Part shown: piece after piece, positions 28,044 through 37,136 of the stretch
How positions within the stretch are numbered: position 1 is the first letter of the stretch
Layout of the letters: every line of letters begins with the position of its first letter
Assembly (NCBI GenBank): GCA_947492105.1
Contig: CANLMN010000016.1
Location: 37,536 to 101,535, forward strand
Source of the DNA: an uncultured Aquimarina sp.
Lineage (GTDB): Bacteria; Bacteroidota; Bacteroidia; Flavobacteriales; Flavobacteriaceae
Length of the DNA: 64,000 bases
Reading direction: 5' to 3'
Translations under genes and position numbers: made by a program
Notes under the pieces: generated by a model
What the model saw: the letters and a program-made list of their open reading frames with translations, nothing else
Databases searched by the model: none
What the model was told of the DNA's origin: nothing

Positions 28044-30068
28044 ATGAAAAAAGCACAAATAATTCTATTATTACTATTTGCAAATATATTTGGAGTAGTA
28101 TATGGACAGAACAAAAAAAACGTACTAATTTTTCTAGTAGATGACCTGAGAGATGAGCTGAATTGTTATGGTAGTAGACATGTAAAAAGTCCCAACATAG
28201 ATGCATTGGCAGCGGATGGAGTCAGGTTTAATAATGCCTATGCGCAGCAGGGGATATGTGCTCCATCACGTATGAGTATATTGACAGGGCTTCGTCCAGA
28301 AAGTATTGGGATTTATGATATTTTCACCCCGTTACGAAAAGTGCATAAGGAGGTTGTGACTATGCCGCAATTATTTAGAGAAAATGGTTACAAAACGGTT
28401 GGTATAGGAAAAGTTTTTCATCACGGTAGAGATGATCGTTCTCAATGGACTACCTATATTGGCAAAGAACCTAATACCTATACAAATCCCGAAAACGAAG
28501 GTAAAAAGGCTGCTTTTGAGATAGGAGTTCGAACTATTAAAAATAGAAAAGGACAAGATATCGAAGTTTCTGCAACAGATGAAACTTATAAAGACGGTCG
28601 TGTGGCCAATGCTGCTATAGAAGCTTTGAGAGATTTAAAGAAAGATCCGTTTTTAATGGTTCTTGGATTAAGTAAGCCACATCTACCTTTTAATGCTCCA
28701 AAAAAATACTGGGATTTATATGATAGAAACAAGATTAAGGTGCCATCAAGAGATAGGCCTAACAAAATGTATTTTCAATCGCTAACCAATTGGGGAGAAT
28801 TACGGGGGTATGATGATATTCCTAGTAGTGGTGATTTGGATGATGAGTTAACCAAAACACTCATACAAGGTTATTATGCCAGCATTAGTTATATCGATGC
28901 GCAGGTGGGTAAAGTAATGAGAAAATTGGATGAGTTGCGATTACGGGAAAATACTATGGTAATATTTATGAGCGATCATGGATACAAAATTGGAGAATAT
29001 GGTTCTTGGTGCAAACATTCGAATATGGAAATAGATGTTAAGGTACCTTTGATTATAAGTAGAGAAACTTCTTATAAAAAACGTAAGAGGAACAAAATAT
29101 CTAATGCTTTGGTAGAGAATACAGATATTTTTCCAACAATTATAGAGCTATGTGGATTAGTGTCTCCCAAAATAGATGGAAAAAGCTTAATGAATTTGAT
29201 CGATAATCCTTATTCAAAAGGAGATGAAGCTGCATATAATTTATATCCAAAAGGAAAAAGGATAGGTGTAAGTGTTACTGATGGTAGATGGAGGTATACA
29301 GAATGGAGAATTGATGAGACTCAAGAAATAAAAGGAAGAGAGCTATATGATCACTCATATAGTATGGTAGCAGATTCTAATTTGGCGGGAGATAAAAATT
29401 TCCAAAAAGAGCAAGAGAGAATGGCTCAATTGTTATACAAAAGATTTCCTACTGATATAAAGCCATTTAACGAAAAAAGAGTTATCGGTGATAATCATGG
29501 AACAGAAATTATCAAAGTGTTTGAATCTAGTATTACAGCTCCTCTAGATAATAGTAGTTTTGAGTTAGGAAAAAGTATTGTATTAAGAGCGAATGCAACA
29601 GCTGTAAAAGGTACAATTATCAAAAAAGTTCTTTTTAGAATTAATGGAAAATTTCATGAACTAGATAGAGAGTCACCGTATGAGGTCACTTGGAAGCCAA
29701 GAAAAGTAGGTAGTTATACTATAGATGTAATGGCCATAAATAGTGATTACGAAAAAACAATATCTTCTAATGTAACCGTCACAATTAATAAGAGTGAAGG
29801 AAAAAAAGTAGAGGAACTTTTGCATGGAGAGACATCTATTTCTATTTATCCCAATCCTGCACGGAATACATTTACTATTGCTACAAAAGGGTTTAAAAAA
29901 GCAACTATTTTGATAACAGATGTGCTAGGTAATCGTGTTTATAGCAAAAGTACTGATGCCAAAACGGTAGAAGTAGCTACAAAAGCTAAATTTGCCGTAG
30001 GTCTTTATTTTATAAAAATAATAGATCAAGATGGCAAAATTTATAATGACAGGGTCTTGATAAAGTAA
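28044..30068 (+). CDS. T9SS-exported sulfatase (iduronate-2-sulfatase-like)
   Basis: Hydrolyses sulfate esters, presumably on an extracellular sulfated polysaccharide. Signal peptide residues 1-21. Metal-binding D33/D34 are in [10 protein letters not shown]. The formylglycine site is C72 in CAPSR (residues 72-76), followed by [24 protein letters not shown] holds further active-site residues, including the D-H pair and KH. An Ig-like beta domain (about 490-585) follows and the last 75 residues are a T9SS tail (ISIYPNPA to DRVLIK). The Cys must be converted to formylglycine; no maturase gene is in the window. It precedes a T9SS glycosidase candidate. Confidence 0.92.
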   Translation: MKKAQIILLLLFANIFGVVYGQNKKNVLIFLVDDLRDELNCYGSRHVKSPNIDALAADGVRFNNAYAQQGICAPSRMSILTGLRPESIGIYDIFTPLRKVHKEVVTMPQLFRENGYKTVGIGKVFHHGRDDRSQWTTYIGKEPNTYTNPENEGKKAAFEIGVRTIKNRKGQDIEVSATDETYKDGRVANAAIEALRDLKKDPFLMVLGLSKPHLPFNAPKKYWDLYDRNKIKVPSRDRPNKMYFQSLTNWGELRGYDDIPSSGDLDDELTKTLIQGYYASISYIDAQVGKVMRKLDELRLRENTMVIFMSDHGYKIGEYGSWCKHSNMEIDVKVPLIISRETSYKKRKRNKISNALVENTDIFPTIIELCGLVSPKIDGKSLMNLIDNPYSKGDEAAYNLYPKGKRIGVSVTDGRWRYTEWRIDETQEIKGRELYDHSYSMVADSNLAGDKNFQKEQERMAQLLYKRFPTDIKPFNEKRVIGDNHGTEIIKVFESSITAPLDNSSFELGKSIVLRANATAVKGTIIKKVLFRINGKFHELDRESPYEVTWKPRKVGSYTIDVMAINSDYEKTISSNVTVTINKSEGKKVEELLHGETSISIYPNPARNTFTIATKGFKKATILITDVLGNRVYSKSTDAKTVEVATKAKFAVGLYFIKIIDQDGKIYNDRVLIK

Positions 30069-30130
30069 AATCGGCTTTTATTGATGTGTCAAGATATTTT
30101 TTTGGCACACTCATCTAGAGATTCATAAAT

Positions 30131-30181
30131 AAAAAAAACCACTATAATTTGAATTGATTTCATCTTATAGTGGTTTTTTTT
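30131..30181. terminator. bidirectional terminator after the sulfatase gene
   Basis: AAAAACCACTATAA / TTATAGTGGTTTTTT form a stem of about 14 bp around a 17-base loop, with A- and T-tracts on either side, 63 bases after the stop. Confidence 0.85.
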
Positions 30182-30226
30182 GTTACAAATTTTGTGTTTT
30201 TAAAGCTTTAGATTGAAAATGCACTA

Positions 30227-30352
30227 ATACCATTTTGCTTGAATTTACCGGAAAGAAACGTCAAGTATAGCTTAGTTACGGTGTATTTTTATACTGGAGC
30301 TGAGGCGAAAAAAGAAAATTTTATCCCAGTAAATTCAAAAGATAAATGGTAT
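30227..30352 (-). mobile_element. family B element, copy B2
   Basis: 126 bp. It begins ATACCATTTTGCTTGAATTT and ends with the reverse complement of ATACCATTTATCTTTTGAAT, so it is in opposite orientation to B1. The middle is GTATAGCTTAGTTACGG. Like B1 it is preceded by TA (TAATACC). No coding potential. Confidence 0.72.
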
Positions 30353-30969
30353 GAATTCTATTTTTTTTAACAGTTTTGGTGTACATCATTATGAACTAAG
30401 AAACGTCAAGATGTGAGTTCTTTATCAAAATGCTAAAGTAGTTTTATATCATCACTTTAGTGTTAGGATAATAAAAAAAACTACTTATTTCTGTTCGGAT
30501 ATAAAAAAAAACAGTTTTTTTTGTGCAAAAATTTAACCCCTTCAAACTATACGTATTTCTATAAAGAGTATCATAGTATATTAATTTATGTAGCTATGAT
30601 TTCACAGTTCTCTAACTATTATATTCTTGACACTATTTTTACTTAATATTCTCATTTACTGTGTTTTATGTGGTATCTTGTTTTTCGTGTTATAATTTTT
30701 GAGGTAAAAAAATGAAGGTATTTCTGTATGTACTAGATATGTCAGTGAGATTTTTTACTATAACGAAATATTTATTTTTAGTATAAATTTTTGTTCAAAA
30801 ATCATTTTTTTGGTTAAAATTTTAATTTATCTGTAATTGTTTTGGTTTTTTGTCGACCAATGCAAAAAGTTTGATCAAATTTTATCGAAAAACAGAAGAC
30901 TTATATGAATTTTATGGAGTGCGCCCATTATAAGTTTTTACTAACCACCAAAACACAAACATTAATACT
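30353..30969. other. long AT-rich leader of the glycosidase-like gene
   Basis: No gene. It contains one copy of the short repeated word GAAACGTCAAGATG (near 30400) and a TTTGATCAAA palindrome near 30869 about 100 bases before the start. No clear -7/-33 pair. The last 25 bases before the start are A/C-rich. Confidence 0.4.
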
Positions 30970-32910
30970 ATGAAAATGCAAAAAAACAATTACTCAGTAA
31001 CAAGTAAAGCAGTCAAAATCACTTCAACGATTTTGTTAACTTTTGGTTTTTGTGCAGTACAAGCACAATCTAGTTTTCCTTTCTCGCCAATAGCAGCTGA
31101 TAATGATGATGGTACATTTAACACTACAATTAATATAAATGGTAATGCAAGTTCTTTTAATAATTTGTTATTGGGATCTAATGTAGATGTCAATACAACA
31201 AATTTAGCAGGGTTAAATAACGCGGATTTGTTAAGGCCTAACGGTACAATTTTGCAACGAAATAGGGGTTTTCAGGGTTTTAATTCTCAAATAGCACAAG
31301 ATTTTATAGAGGATAGAGATCCTGTTGTTATCCGTTTTCCTCAAGGTGTTTTTGCTAATTCGTATAATTGGGAAAGAATTACTGATAGCAATGGGAATGA
31401 GATAGCAGCAGCAGATTCAAGACACATTACAGACCCTTTTATTGTAGATGGAAGGACCATATCGCAACATGATAGTCCAAGTGGGGTTCGTGTAGGGTAT
31501 CCATCATTGAGAGGTATTTTTGATACAGCAGAGAGGAATAATAGACCACTGGATCTTCTCACAGTACTTAATGTTGTAGGTAATGATGGAGTTTCTAATG
31601 GTAGACGTTGGGAATCTATGATTAATGACGGCTTTGATGTAAGAGATATGGAGCTAGGAAACGAGTTCTTTTTTAGAAGTCAAAGAACAGGAAGAATCAA
31701 TACAGAAAGCGCTTGGGTCGATAGAGCTAGTAGAATTGTGACTAATATCAGAGGTAGAGCTCGTAGGCTAAATAGATCAGTTAGATTTGCAATTCCTATT
31801 ACATATAGAGCCTCAGATCCTACAGAACCACAAGCAAGAAGAGAGAGTGACCAACGTTTTAACGATGCTATAACAGCTGATGAGAGTTTCTTTGATGCAA
31901 TAGTCGTACATAGATATATCCGTGAGCAAAGAGAGGATGGTATTGTACCTGGTGATTTAACTCCTACTAATTTGAGAAGATTGCTTACTGCAAGTAGAAT
32001 AATGGATCAATCACTTAGTTATTGTAGAACACAAGTTAGTGAAAATAAGAATTCTATATGGCTTACAGAGTGGGGTGTAGGAGGTAGTGAAGAAGAAGGT
32101 GTAGGAGCTAGTTTCTTAGGGACAGCTGATACATATACACACCTTATTCGTAATAGAGATAGATTAGAATTAGAGCGTATCAACTGGTTTTCTACATTCG
32201 GATCAAACGCACAATACCGTTTTGAGAATGGTGTTAGACGTAGTACTGGATATGGTAGAATTTACGAAATACTTCGCAGTGTTCTAAGAGATTCAAATAT
32301 ATATGATGACATAGTTGTAACAACAGAAGATTTGGTATCTGGTGGGAGAAATATGTCTAGAGCAGTAAACGCAATTGCAGTGAGTAGAGGAAGTAATAGA
32401 ATTACCTATGTTGTGACCAATTTGGCTAATAGAGCTACTCGATTACAACTTAGAAGAGATGGTGACATAAGAACTGGTTTTGATGTTAGATTATCCGGAA
32501 TCAGTATGTCTAACTTGATTACTCTGAACCCAACAATTAGAGAGGCTGTTACTCGTAGAAATCAAAATAGCGTAACAATTCCTCGTTTTTCTGTAATGCG
32601 TGTAGAGGTTACTTTTGATAATCCTGTGGCCAAATTTGCAGAAATCACAAAAGAAACTATTGATTCACCAGAAAAATCAGTTGTTTTACATCCAAACCCT
32701 ACCTCCTCTGCATTTAATATCGCTTTAAATGGTCTAGAGACTGCAAATATTGTAATTAGTGATATGTTAGGTAAAGTAGTTTACAAAACTCAGACTAATG
32801 AAACAAACCTGAAATTAGATAATAGTAATCTATTCAAAACAGGTGTTTATATTGTGAGAGTAATAGATGGTAACAATAAAACGTATTTTAATAAATTAAT
32901 TGTAAACTAA
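30970..32910 (+). CDS. T9SS-exported clan GH-A-like glycoside hydrolase candidate
   Basis: Not assigned to a known CAZy family. Signal peptide to about residue 33 (AVQAQS). Residues about 65-480 look like a TIM barrel. E232 in MELGNEFFF (the N-E pair typical of clan GH-A acid/base residues) and E367 in WLTEWGVGG fit the acid/base and nucleophile positions at the ends of strands 4 and 7. A beta domain (about 480-560) and a T9SS tail (VVLHPNPT to NKLIVN) follow. The barrel is rich in Asn and Arg. It sits downstream of the sulfatase, so a sulfated marine polysaccharide is a reasonable but unproven substrate. The catalytic reading is inference. Confidence 0.72.
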   Translation: MKMQKNNYSVTSKAVKITSTILLTFGFCAVQAQSSFPFSPIAADNDDGTFNTTININGNASSFNNLLLGSNVDVNTTNLAGLNNADLLRPNGTILQRNRGFQGFNSQIAQDFIEDRDPVVIRFPQGVFANSYNWERITDSNGNEIAAADSRHITDPFIVDGRTISQHDSPSGVRVGYPSLRGIFDTAERNNRPLDLLTVLNVVGNDGVSNGRRWESMINDGFDVRDMELGNEFFFRSQRTGRINTESAWVDRASRIVTNIRGRARRLNRSVRFAIPITYRASDPTEPQARRESDQRFNDAITADESFFDAIVVHRYIREQREDGIVPGDLTPTNLRRLLTASRIMDQSLSYCRTQVSENKNSIWLTEWGVGGSEEEGVGASFLGTADTYTHLIRNRDRLELERINWFSTFGSNAQYRFENGVRRSTGYGRIYEILRSVLRDSNIYDDIVVTTEDLVSGGRNMSRAVNAIAVSRGSNRITYVVTNLANRATRLQLRRDGDIRTGFDVRLSGISMSNLITLNPTIREAVTRRNQNSVTIPRFSVMRVEVTFDNPVAKFAEITKETIDSPEKSVVLHPNPTSSAFNIALNGLETANIVISDMLGKVVYKTQTNETNLKLDNSNLFKTGVYIVRVIDGNNKTYFNKLIVN

Positions 32911-33077
32911 ATTATAAAGATGTGATGTAAGACTTTTTTTCAATTCGCTATAAAAATGACTTCCTTTATTCAACTTTCTTCTTTTTATTAGCTCATAGCA
33001 TTGCTATGAAGTGCAAAAAACACTTCAATTGATCAAAAAAGTTTAAATCATTCACTTCAAAGTTTATAATTACACAT

Positions 33078-33115
33078 AAGTGCTATTGTCCTAATGTTGG
33101 CAATAGCACTTTTAT
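33078..33115 (+). terminator. terminator after the glycosidase-like gene
   Basis: The 11-bp stem AAGTGCTATTG / CAATAGCACTT (33078-33088, 33101-33111) is followed by TTTATAG. 168 bases after the stop. Confidence 0.6.
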
Positions 33116-33179
33116 AGTATGCAATGATTTTTGTTTTTTTTGTAAATACAATACTTTTTCTAAGCAGTCCAAGATGAAT

Positions 33180-33887
33180 CTAGTGACAGCTATGTTGTGA
33201 CGAAACCTGTTCCGTGCTGACCATTTCTGAAGGTGATATGAAGGGAATTCCTAATCCTAATCCTCGCAAAATAAAGAGTATTCCTATAATCACCACAACG
33301 ATAGGAATCATTTTTAGAATACGTTGTTTGTTACGTGTAGTGAGAAAATTACCTATATAGATGGCTGTGGTCATCAAAGGGATAGTACCTATTCCGAATA
33401 CCAACATATAGAAACTGCCATGTATTGCATTTCCGGTTGCTAGAGCTCCAAAAATAGCCATGTAAACCAATCCACAGGGCAAAAGACCATTAAGAAAACC
33501 AATAGTAAAAAAAGTACCAGACTCCTTTTTCTTTAACGCATCTCCTAACCAATTTTTTACCTGGCCTACGGCTCTGTATATAGGTCTAGATACATTATAC
33601 GTATCAAATAATTTTGTAGGGATTAGTATCACCACAATCATTAGTATCCCTATGGCAATAGAGAGTTGCTGTTGTATACCAAATAAGTTCAATGTTTTTC
33701 CCAACATTCCAAAAACTAACCCTAGTAACGAATATGTGGTAATACGACCTAGATGATAACTCACGAGTTGAAAAGTCTTTTTGATAGGATTTTGATGGTC
33801 TACGGGTAATAAAAAAGCAATTGGACCACACATTCCTATACAATGAAAACTACCTAAAAAACCGAATATGAGCGCAGAATATATCAT
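33180..33887 (-). CDS. DsbD_2/TauE-SafE-like membrane protein of the cbb3 locus
   Basis: Polytopic inner-membrane protein of 235 residues with about six helices. The N-terminus GFLGSFHCIGMCGPI carries a His-Cys-x3-Cys pair and is the family signature of proteins annotated sulfite exporter TauE/SafE or DsbD_2. Another Cys is in NGLLPCGLVYMA. The tail ends in SQHSCH. In Bacteroidota this gene regularly closes the cco operon. Copper or electron transfer for oxidase assembly is inferred from the Cys motifs and location, not shown. Its ATG overlaps the ccoH stop by one base, so it is co-translated. Confidence 0.82.
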   Translation of the reverse strand: MIYSALIFGFLGSFHCIGMCGPIAFLLPVDHQNPIKKTFQLVSYHLGRITTYSLLGLVFGMLGKTLNLFGIQQQLSIAIGILMIVVILIPTKLFDTYNVSRPIYRAVGQVKNWLGDALKKKESGTFFTIGFLNGLLPCGLVYMAIFGALATGNAIHGSFYMLVFGIGTIPLMTTAIYIGNFLTTRNKQRILKMIPIVVVIIGILFILRGLGLGIPFISPSEMVSTEQVSSQHSCH

Positions 33888-34333
33888 TAATACACTATTG
33901 ATTTTTTGTACAAATACTCCTCACCATCGTACTCAATTGCTATGGTGATGTTCCAACGACCGTCTACCAATCTATGATCCGGTATAAGCAAGTCAGATCC
34001 AGAAAGAAGGATGGGTAGATCGAAATCTAATTGCTGATTAGATGGTCGATAAAGAGATACCGTTCCTTGTATTTTTTCTGGTAGTAACTCCTTAGGTAAG
34101 GATAGTAGCCACCCTTGAGAGGTTTTTTGACCTACAATTCGTTCTTGGAGCGTATTCATTTTCGTTTCAGCATCAATTTCCGTTTGATAAGCAATCTCTT
34201 TGGCATAATATTCCTCTGTAACAAGGTCATGTCTGTATTTTTTGTCTGTACTCATGGTAATTACCATATAGAGTATAAATAGCATGAAGGAGACCATACC
34301 TAGCACAATTCCTTTACCCCAATTCCATTTCAT
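33887..34333 (-). CDS. ccoH: FixH/CcoH family cbb3 oxidase assembly protein
   Basis: Single-span membrane protein needed for cbb3 oxidase assembly. MKWNWGKGIVLGM leads into one transmembrane helix (about residues 8-28), then the family segment KKYRHDLVTEEYYAKEIAYQ and a periplasmic beta domain, 148 residues in all. The ATG at 34333 is used because the family starts there; a longer frame to 34489 would run through the structured intergenic repeat. The stop overlaps the next gene's start by one base (TAATG). Confidence 0.9.
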   Translation of the reverse strand: MKWNWGKGIVLGMVSFMLFILYMVITMSTDKKYRHDLVTEEYYAKEIAYQTEIDAETKMNTLQERIVGQKTSQGWLLSLPKELLPEKIQGTVSLYRPSNQQLDFDLPILLSGSDLLIPDHRLVDGRWNITIAIEYDGEEYLYKKSIVY

Positions 34334-34406
34334 AATACTATATTTTTTTGACGTTATATTGCTTTTTGTTTTACACATCTTCATCAAGGGTTGTACATGT
34401 TTTACT

Positions 34407-34493
34407 TGGGCGTGACCTAAAAAGGTCGGGCTATTCATTCCAATTCCTCGCTCGTACCTCGCTGTGGGATTTTCACTGCTATCCCTCACGCAT
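34407..34493 (-). ncRNA. structured RNA candidate between ccoG and ccoH
   Basis: On the minus strand GCGT..GGG (34491-34488, 34485-34483) pairs with CCC..ACGC (34430-34428, 34413-34410), with a side hairpin GACCT-TTTT-AGGTC between the two 3' segments, making a three-way junction. Inside, GATAGCAGTGAAAATCC faces GGAATTGGAATGAATAG, the same layout as 20065-20143. It lies in sense within the cco operon, in a 176-base gap where other gaps are short. Possible roles are RNA processing or translation control of ccoH; both are inference. Confidence 0.55.
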
Positions 34494-34509
34494 AGAGTGT
34501 ACGTGTATG

Positions 34510-35934
34510 TTATTTATAGTTTCTAGGTCCCAAAAATGTCGTTGTGGTTGTTTCTAATAAGACATCACCACTATAGATGGCTATTTTTAACCGATCTTTA
34601 TCTCCATCCAATGCAGCGGCATTAATTTCTATGAATAATGTTCCTTCGGTTAGCGACTGGCCAGCAATTTTGAAATCATTATGTGATACAAGTTTGATGA
34701 TCCCTTGATGTGATAACAGTTTGAAGTGTACATCCTCAATGTCGTTTACTGTTTTATTCACGAGCTTATAAGTATATACATTACTAATAGTATTAGCTGT
34801 TTTGCGTTCATACAATTGACCGGGTAATCGGAGAATACGTGCTTCTATGTCATTACGTAAAAAAAGCATTCCAATCAAAATGGCAGTCAGTATGCCTAAT
34901 ACAGTCATATATCCTTTGAGACGAGGAGTAAGTTTGAATGGTTCTTTCTTTTCAATATGCGCTTCACTCGTATATCGGATTAATCCCTTAGGAAGATGGA
35001 CAGCCTCCATCATCTGATCACAAGCATCGATGCAAGCGGTACAATTAATACATTCTAATTGCGTACCATTGCGAATATCTATACCGGTAGGACAAACATG
35101 TACACAAGCAGCACAGTCTATACAATCACCTTTTCCGGTTGTAGGTCTGTCTTCATTTTTTTTGAACTTAGCACGTCCACTTTCTTTCTCACCTCGTTTG
35201 TGATCATAGGCCACAAGGATCGATTGATTATCTAATAATACTCCTTGTAATCTTCCATAGGGACAAGCGATAATACAAACTTGTTCTCTGAACCATACAA
35301 ATACAAAGTAAAATACACCAGTAAAAATAAGCAAGGATAGTAGTGTATGAATGTTTTCCAAAGGATCACTTGTTACGTATCGTATCAATTGATCACTCCC
35401 AATAAGATAAGCAAGAAACACATTGGCTATGAGAAATGAAATAATGAAAAACACAAACCATTTTAGGATTCTTTTTCTTATTTTTTCTGTATTCCAAGGC
35501 ATTTTGGCAAGACGAATTTGTTTGCCACGATCTCCATCAATCCAGTACTCGATACGACGAAAAACTAGCTCCATAAAAATTGTCTGAGGACAAATCCAAC
35601 CGCAGAACAACCGACCAAAGGCTACAGTAAATAGAATGATAAATACTACCCCTGTAATCATCATAATAACAAATAGATGAAAATCTTGTGGCCAAAACGG
35701 AAATCCAAAAATATTAAAACGTCGCTCTAATACATTAAACATCAAGAACTGATTGCCATTAATCTTGACAAACGGGGCACTGAACAAAAATGCAAGCAGG
35801 ATATAACTTACATATTTGCGATATGTATACCATTTGCCATCAGGCTTTTTAGGAAATACCCAGGCACGTTTGCCTTCTTCGTTGAGCGTACCGATGGTAT
35901 CTCTAAAATTATCTTGCCCTTGTTCTGCCATCAT
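34510..35934 (-). CDS. ccoG: cytochrome c oxidase accessory protein CcoG
   Basis: Membrane ferredoxin-like protein for cbb3 maturation, thought to help reduce copper for the oxidase. Transmembrane helices are at about residues 40-60, 85-110, 160-180, 195-215 and 335-355. A polyferredoxin-like stretch has WICPQTIFME, CIIACPYGR and two 4Fe-4S motifs in CIDCAACVHVCPTG and CINCTACIDACD. A C-terminal Ig-like domain follows. At 474 residues it is normal. An alternative ATG lies one codon downstream. Confidence 0.95.
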   Translation of the reverse strand: MMAEQGQDNFRDTIGTLNEEGKRAWVFPKKPDGKWYTYRKYVSYILLAFLFSAPFVKINGNQFLMFNVLERRFNIFGFPFWPQDFHLFVIMMITGVVFIILFTVAFGRLFCGWICPQTIFMELVFRRIEYWIDGDRGKQIRLAKMPWNTEKIRKRILKWFVFFIISFLIANVFLAYLIGSDQLIRYVTSDPLENIHTLLSLLIFTGVFYFVFVWFREQVCIIACPYGRLQGVLLDNQSILVAYDHKRGEKESGRAKFKKNEDRPTTGKGDCIDCAACVHVCPTGIDIRNGTQLECINCTACIDACDQMMEAVHLPKGLIRYTSEAHIEKKEPFKLTPRLKGYMTVLGILTAILIGMLFLRNDIEARILRLPGQLYERKTANTISNVYTYKLVNKTVNDIEDVHFKLLSHQGIIKLVSHNDFKIAGQSLTEGTLFIEINAAALDGDKDRLKIAIYSGDVLLETTTTTFLGPRNYK

Positions 35935-35960
35935 CTATGATTTATACAGTATATACAAAC

Positions 35961-36932
35961 CTATTTGTTCGGAATATTATCAATACTTGCTGTGGTATAG
36001 ACACCTATGGAATCTTGTGTTTTTTCAGGGGTCTTTCCTTCAGCTTTTGGTGTATTTGTATCTTCCCATAATTTTCCTTCCGCAGCTTTTGGTTCGGCAG
36101 GAGAGGAGCCTTGTAAGCTTAATACATAACTTGCTACTTGGGCTATTTCGGCTGGTTTTAATTCTGTTTTCCATGCAATCATCCCTTTGCCGGACCGTCC
36201 TCCTTCTGAGATTGTATTAAAAACATTTTTGATGCCTCCACCGAGAACCCAATATTTGTCAGTGAGGTTGGGACCTATACCACCTCCACCATCCGATTTG
36301 TGACAAGCAATACATCGTTGAGAAAAAATAGCACTACCGGATTTTAGATCTTCGGCATCAGTAAGTAGTGTAACCGTAGTGGCATCCACTAAGTCTTTTG
36401 CCGTTTTTTTCCAAGCTTCGATTTCTATTTTAGCCTCGGAGACGGCAATTTCATACTCTTCTGCTTGGTTATAGTCATCAAAAACCTCAAAGCGTACTAA
36501 GTATATGATAGCAAAGGCAATCGTTCCATAGAAACCAAATACCCACCAAGGAGGTAGTTTATTGTCGAGTTCTTTGATACCATCATAATTGTGGTCTAGG
36601 ATAATCTCATGCTCTTCTTCGAGTGAGGTACTCCCTAATGCCATTTGATATTTTTCCTTTATCCAACCAAATTGGTTTGCTTTGTCATGGGCAAGTTTTT
36701 TGTCATATTTCTTTTTTGCTGATGGTTTTAGGGTTTTGTATAAAACACCTTGCAATGCAGCAATACTGACTTCTCCGGCAATATAAAATAGGATAATGGT
36801 TCCATATATAATCCATAGCCAAGGTTTACTGTCAAGTAGGGAAAGTGTTCTTTGAGAACCTATCCAATTCAAGAAAATATAACCAAACAAGGCAAAGCCT
36901 ATGATACGTAAAAATGATGCTGTTGTTCTCAT
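35961..36932 (-). CDS. ccoP: cbb3-type oxidase subunit CcoP (one visible heme c site)
   Basis: Membrane-bound c-type cytochrome that feeds electrons to the oxidase. Two helices lie at about residues 5-22 and 38-58, and a third at 128-148 in LPPWWVFGFYGTIAFA, the CcoP N-terminal domain hallmark. The cytochrome domain has C207, C210 and H211 (CIACH) with the axial Met probably in GKGMIAWK. Proteobacterial CcoP has two CxxCH motifs; here I find one. The tail after about 290 is Lys/Glu/Pro-rich. Its start overlaps the ccoQ end by 4 bases. Confidence 0.92.
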   Translation of the reverse strand: MRTTASFLRIIGFALFGYIFLNWIGSQRTLSLLDSKPWLWIIYGTIILFYIAGEVSIAALQGVLYKTLKPSAKKKYDKKLAHDKANQFGWIKEKYQMALGSTSLEEEHEIILDHNYDGIKELDNKLPPWWVFGFYGTIAFAIIYLVRFEVFDDYNQAEEYEIAVSEAKIEIEAWKKTAKDLVDATTVTLLTDAEDLKSGSAIFSQRCIACHKSDGGGGIGPNLTDKYWVLGGGIKNVFNTISEGGRSGKGMIAWKTELKPAEIAQVASYVLSLQGSSPAEPKAAEGKLWEDTNTPKAEGKTPEKTQDSIGVYTTASIDNIPNK

Positions 36933-37126
36933 AGTTGGATTTGGTTTATAGTTACGGTATCATCTTCTAATGGGATGTTACGTACTTCATTGATATGTTC
37001 TTTTTTTGCAGTGAATACCCACCAAAATAACACAGCAAAAAAGATAAAGAATATCAATAGTGATATCATAGGGTAGATGGCAACACCTTCTATATTTTCT
37101 AGGTTTCCTTTTATAAATTTCAACAT
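36929..37126 (-). CDS. ccoQ: CcoQ-like small subunit
   Basis: 65 residues with one transmembrane helix (about 17-39, MISLLIFFIFFAVLFWWVF) followed by a charged tail. Position between ccoNO and ccoP and this layout fit CcoQ, which stabilises the oxidase. It shares 4 bases with ccoP and lies 10 bases after ccoNO. Confidence 0.82.
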   Translation of the reverse strand: MLKFIKGNLENIEGVAIYPMISLLIFFIFFAVLFWWVFTAKKEHINEVRNIPLEDDTVTINQIQL

Positions 37127-37136
37127 AGCTTTGGTT

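Noticed and set aside
35816-36220. 134-residue open frame on the plus strand across ccoG and ccoP
   Set aside because: Antisense to two certain genes and lacks any domain.
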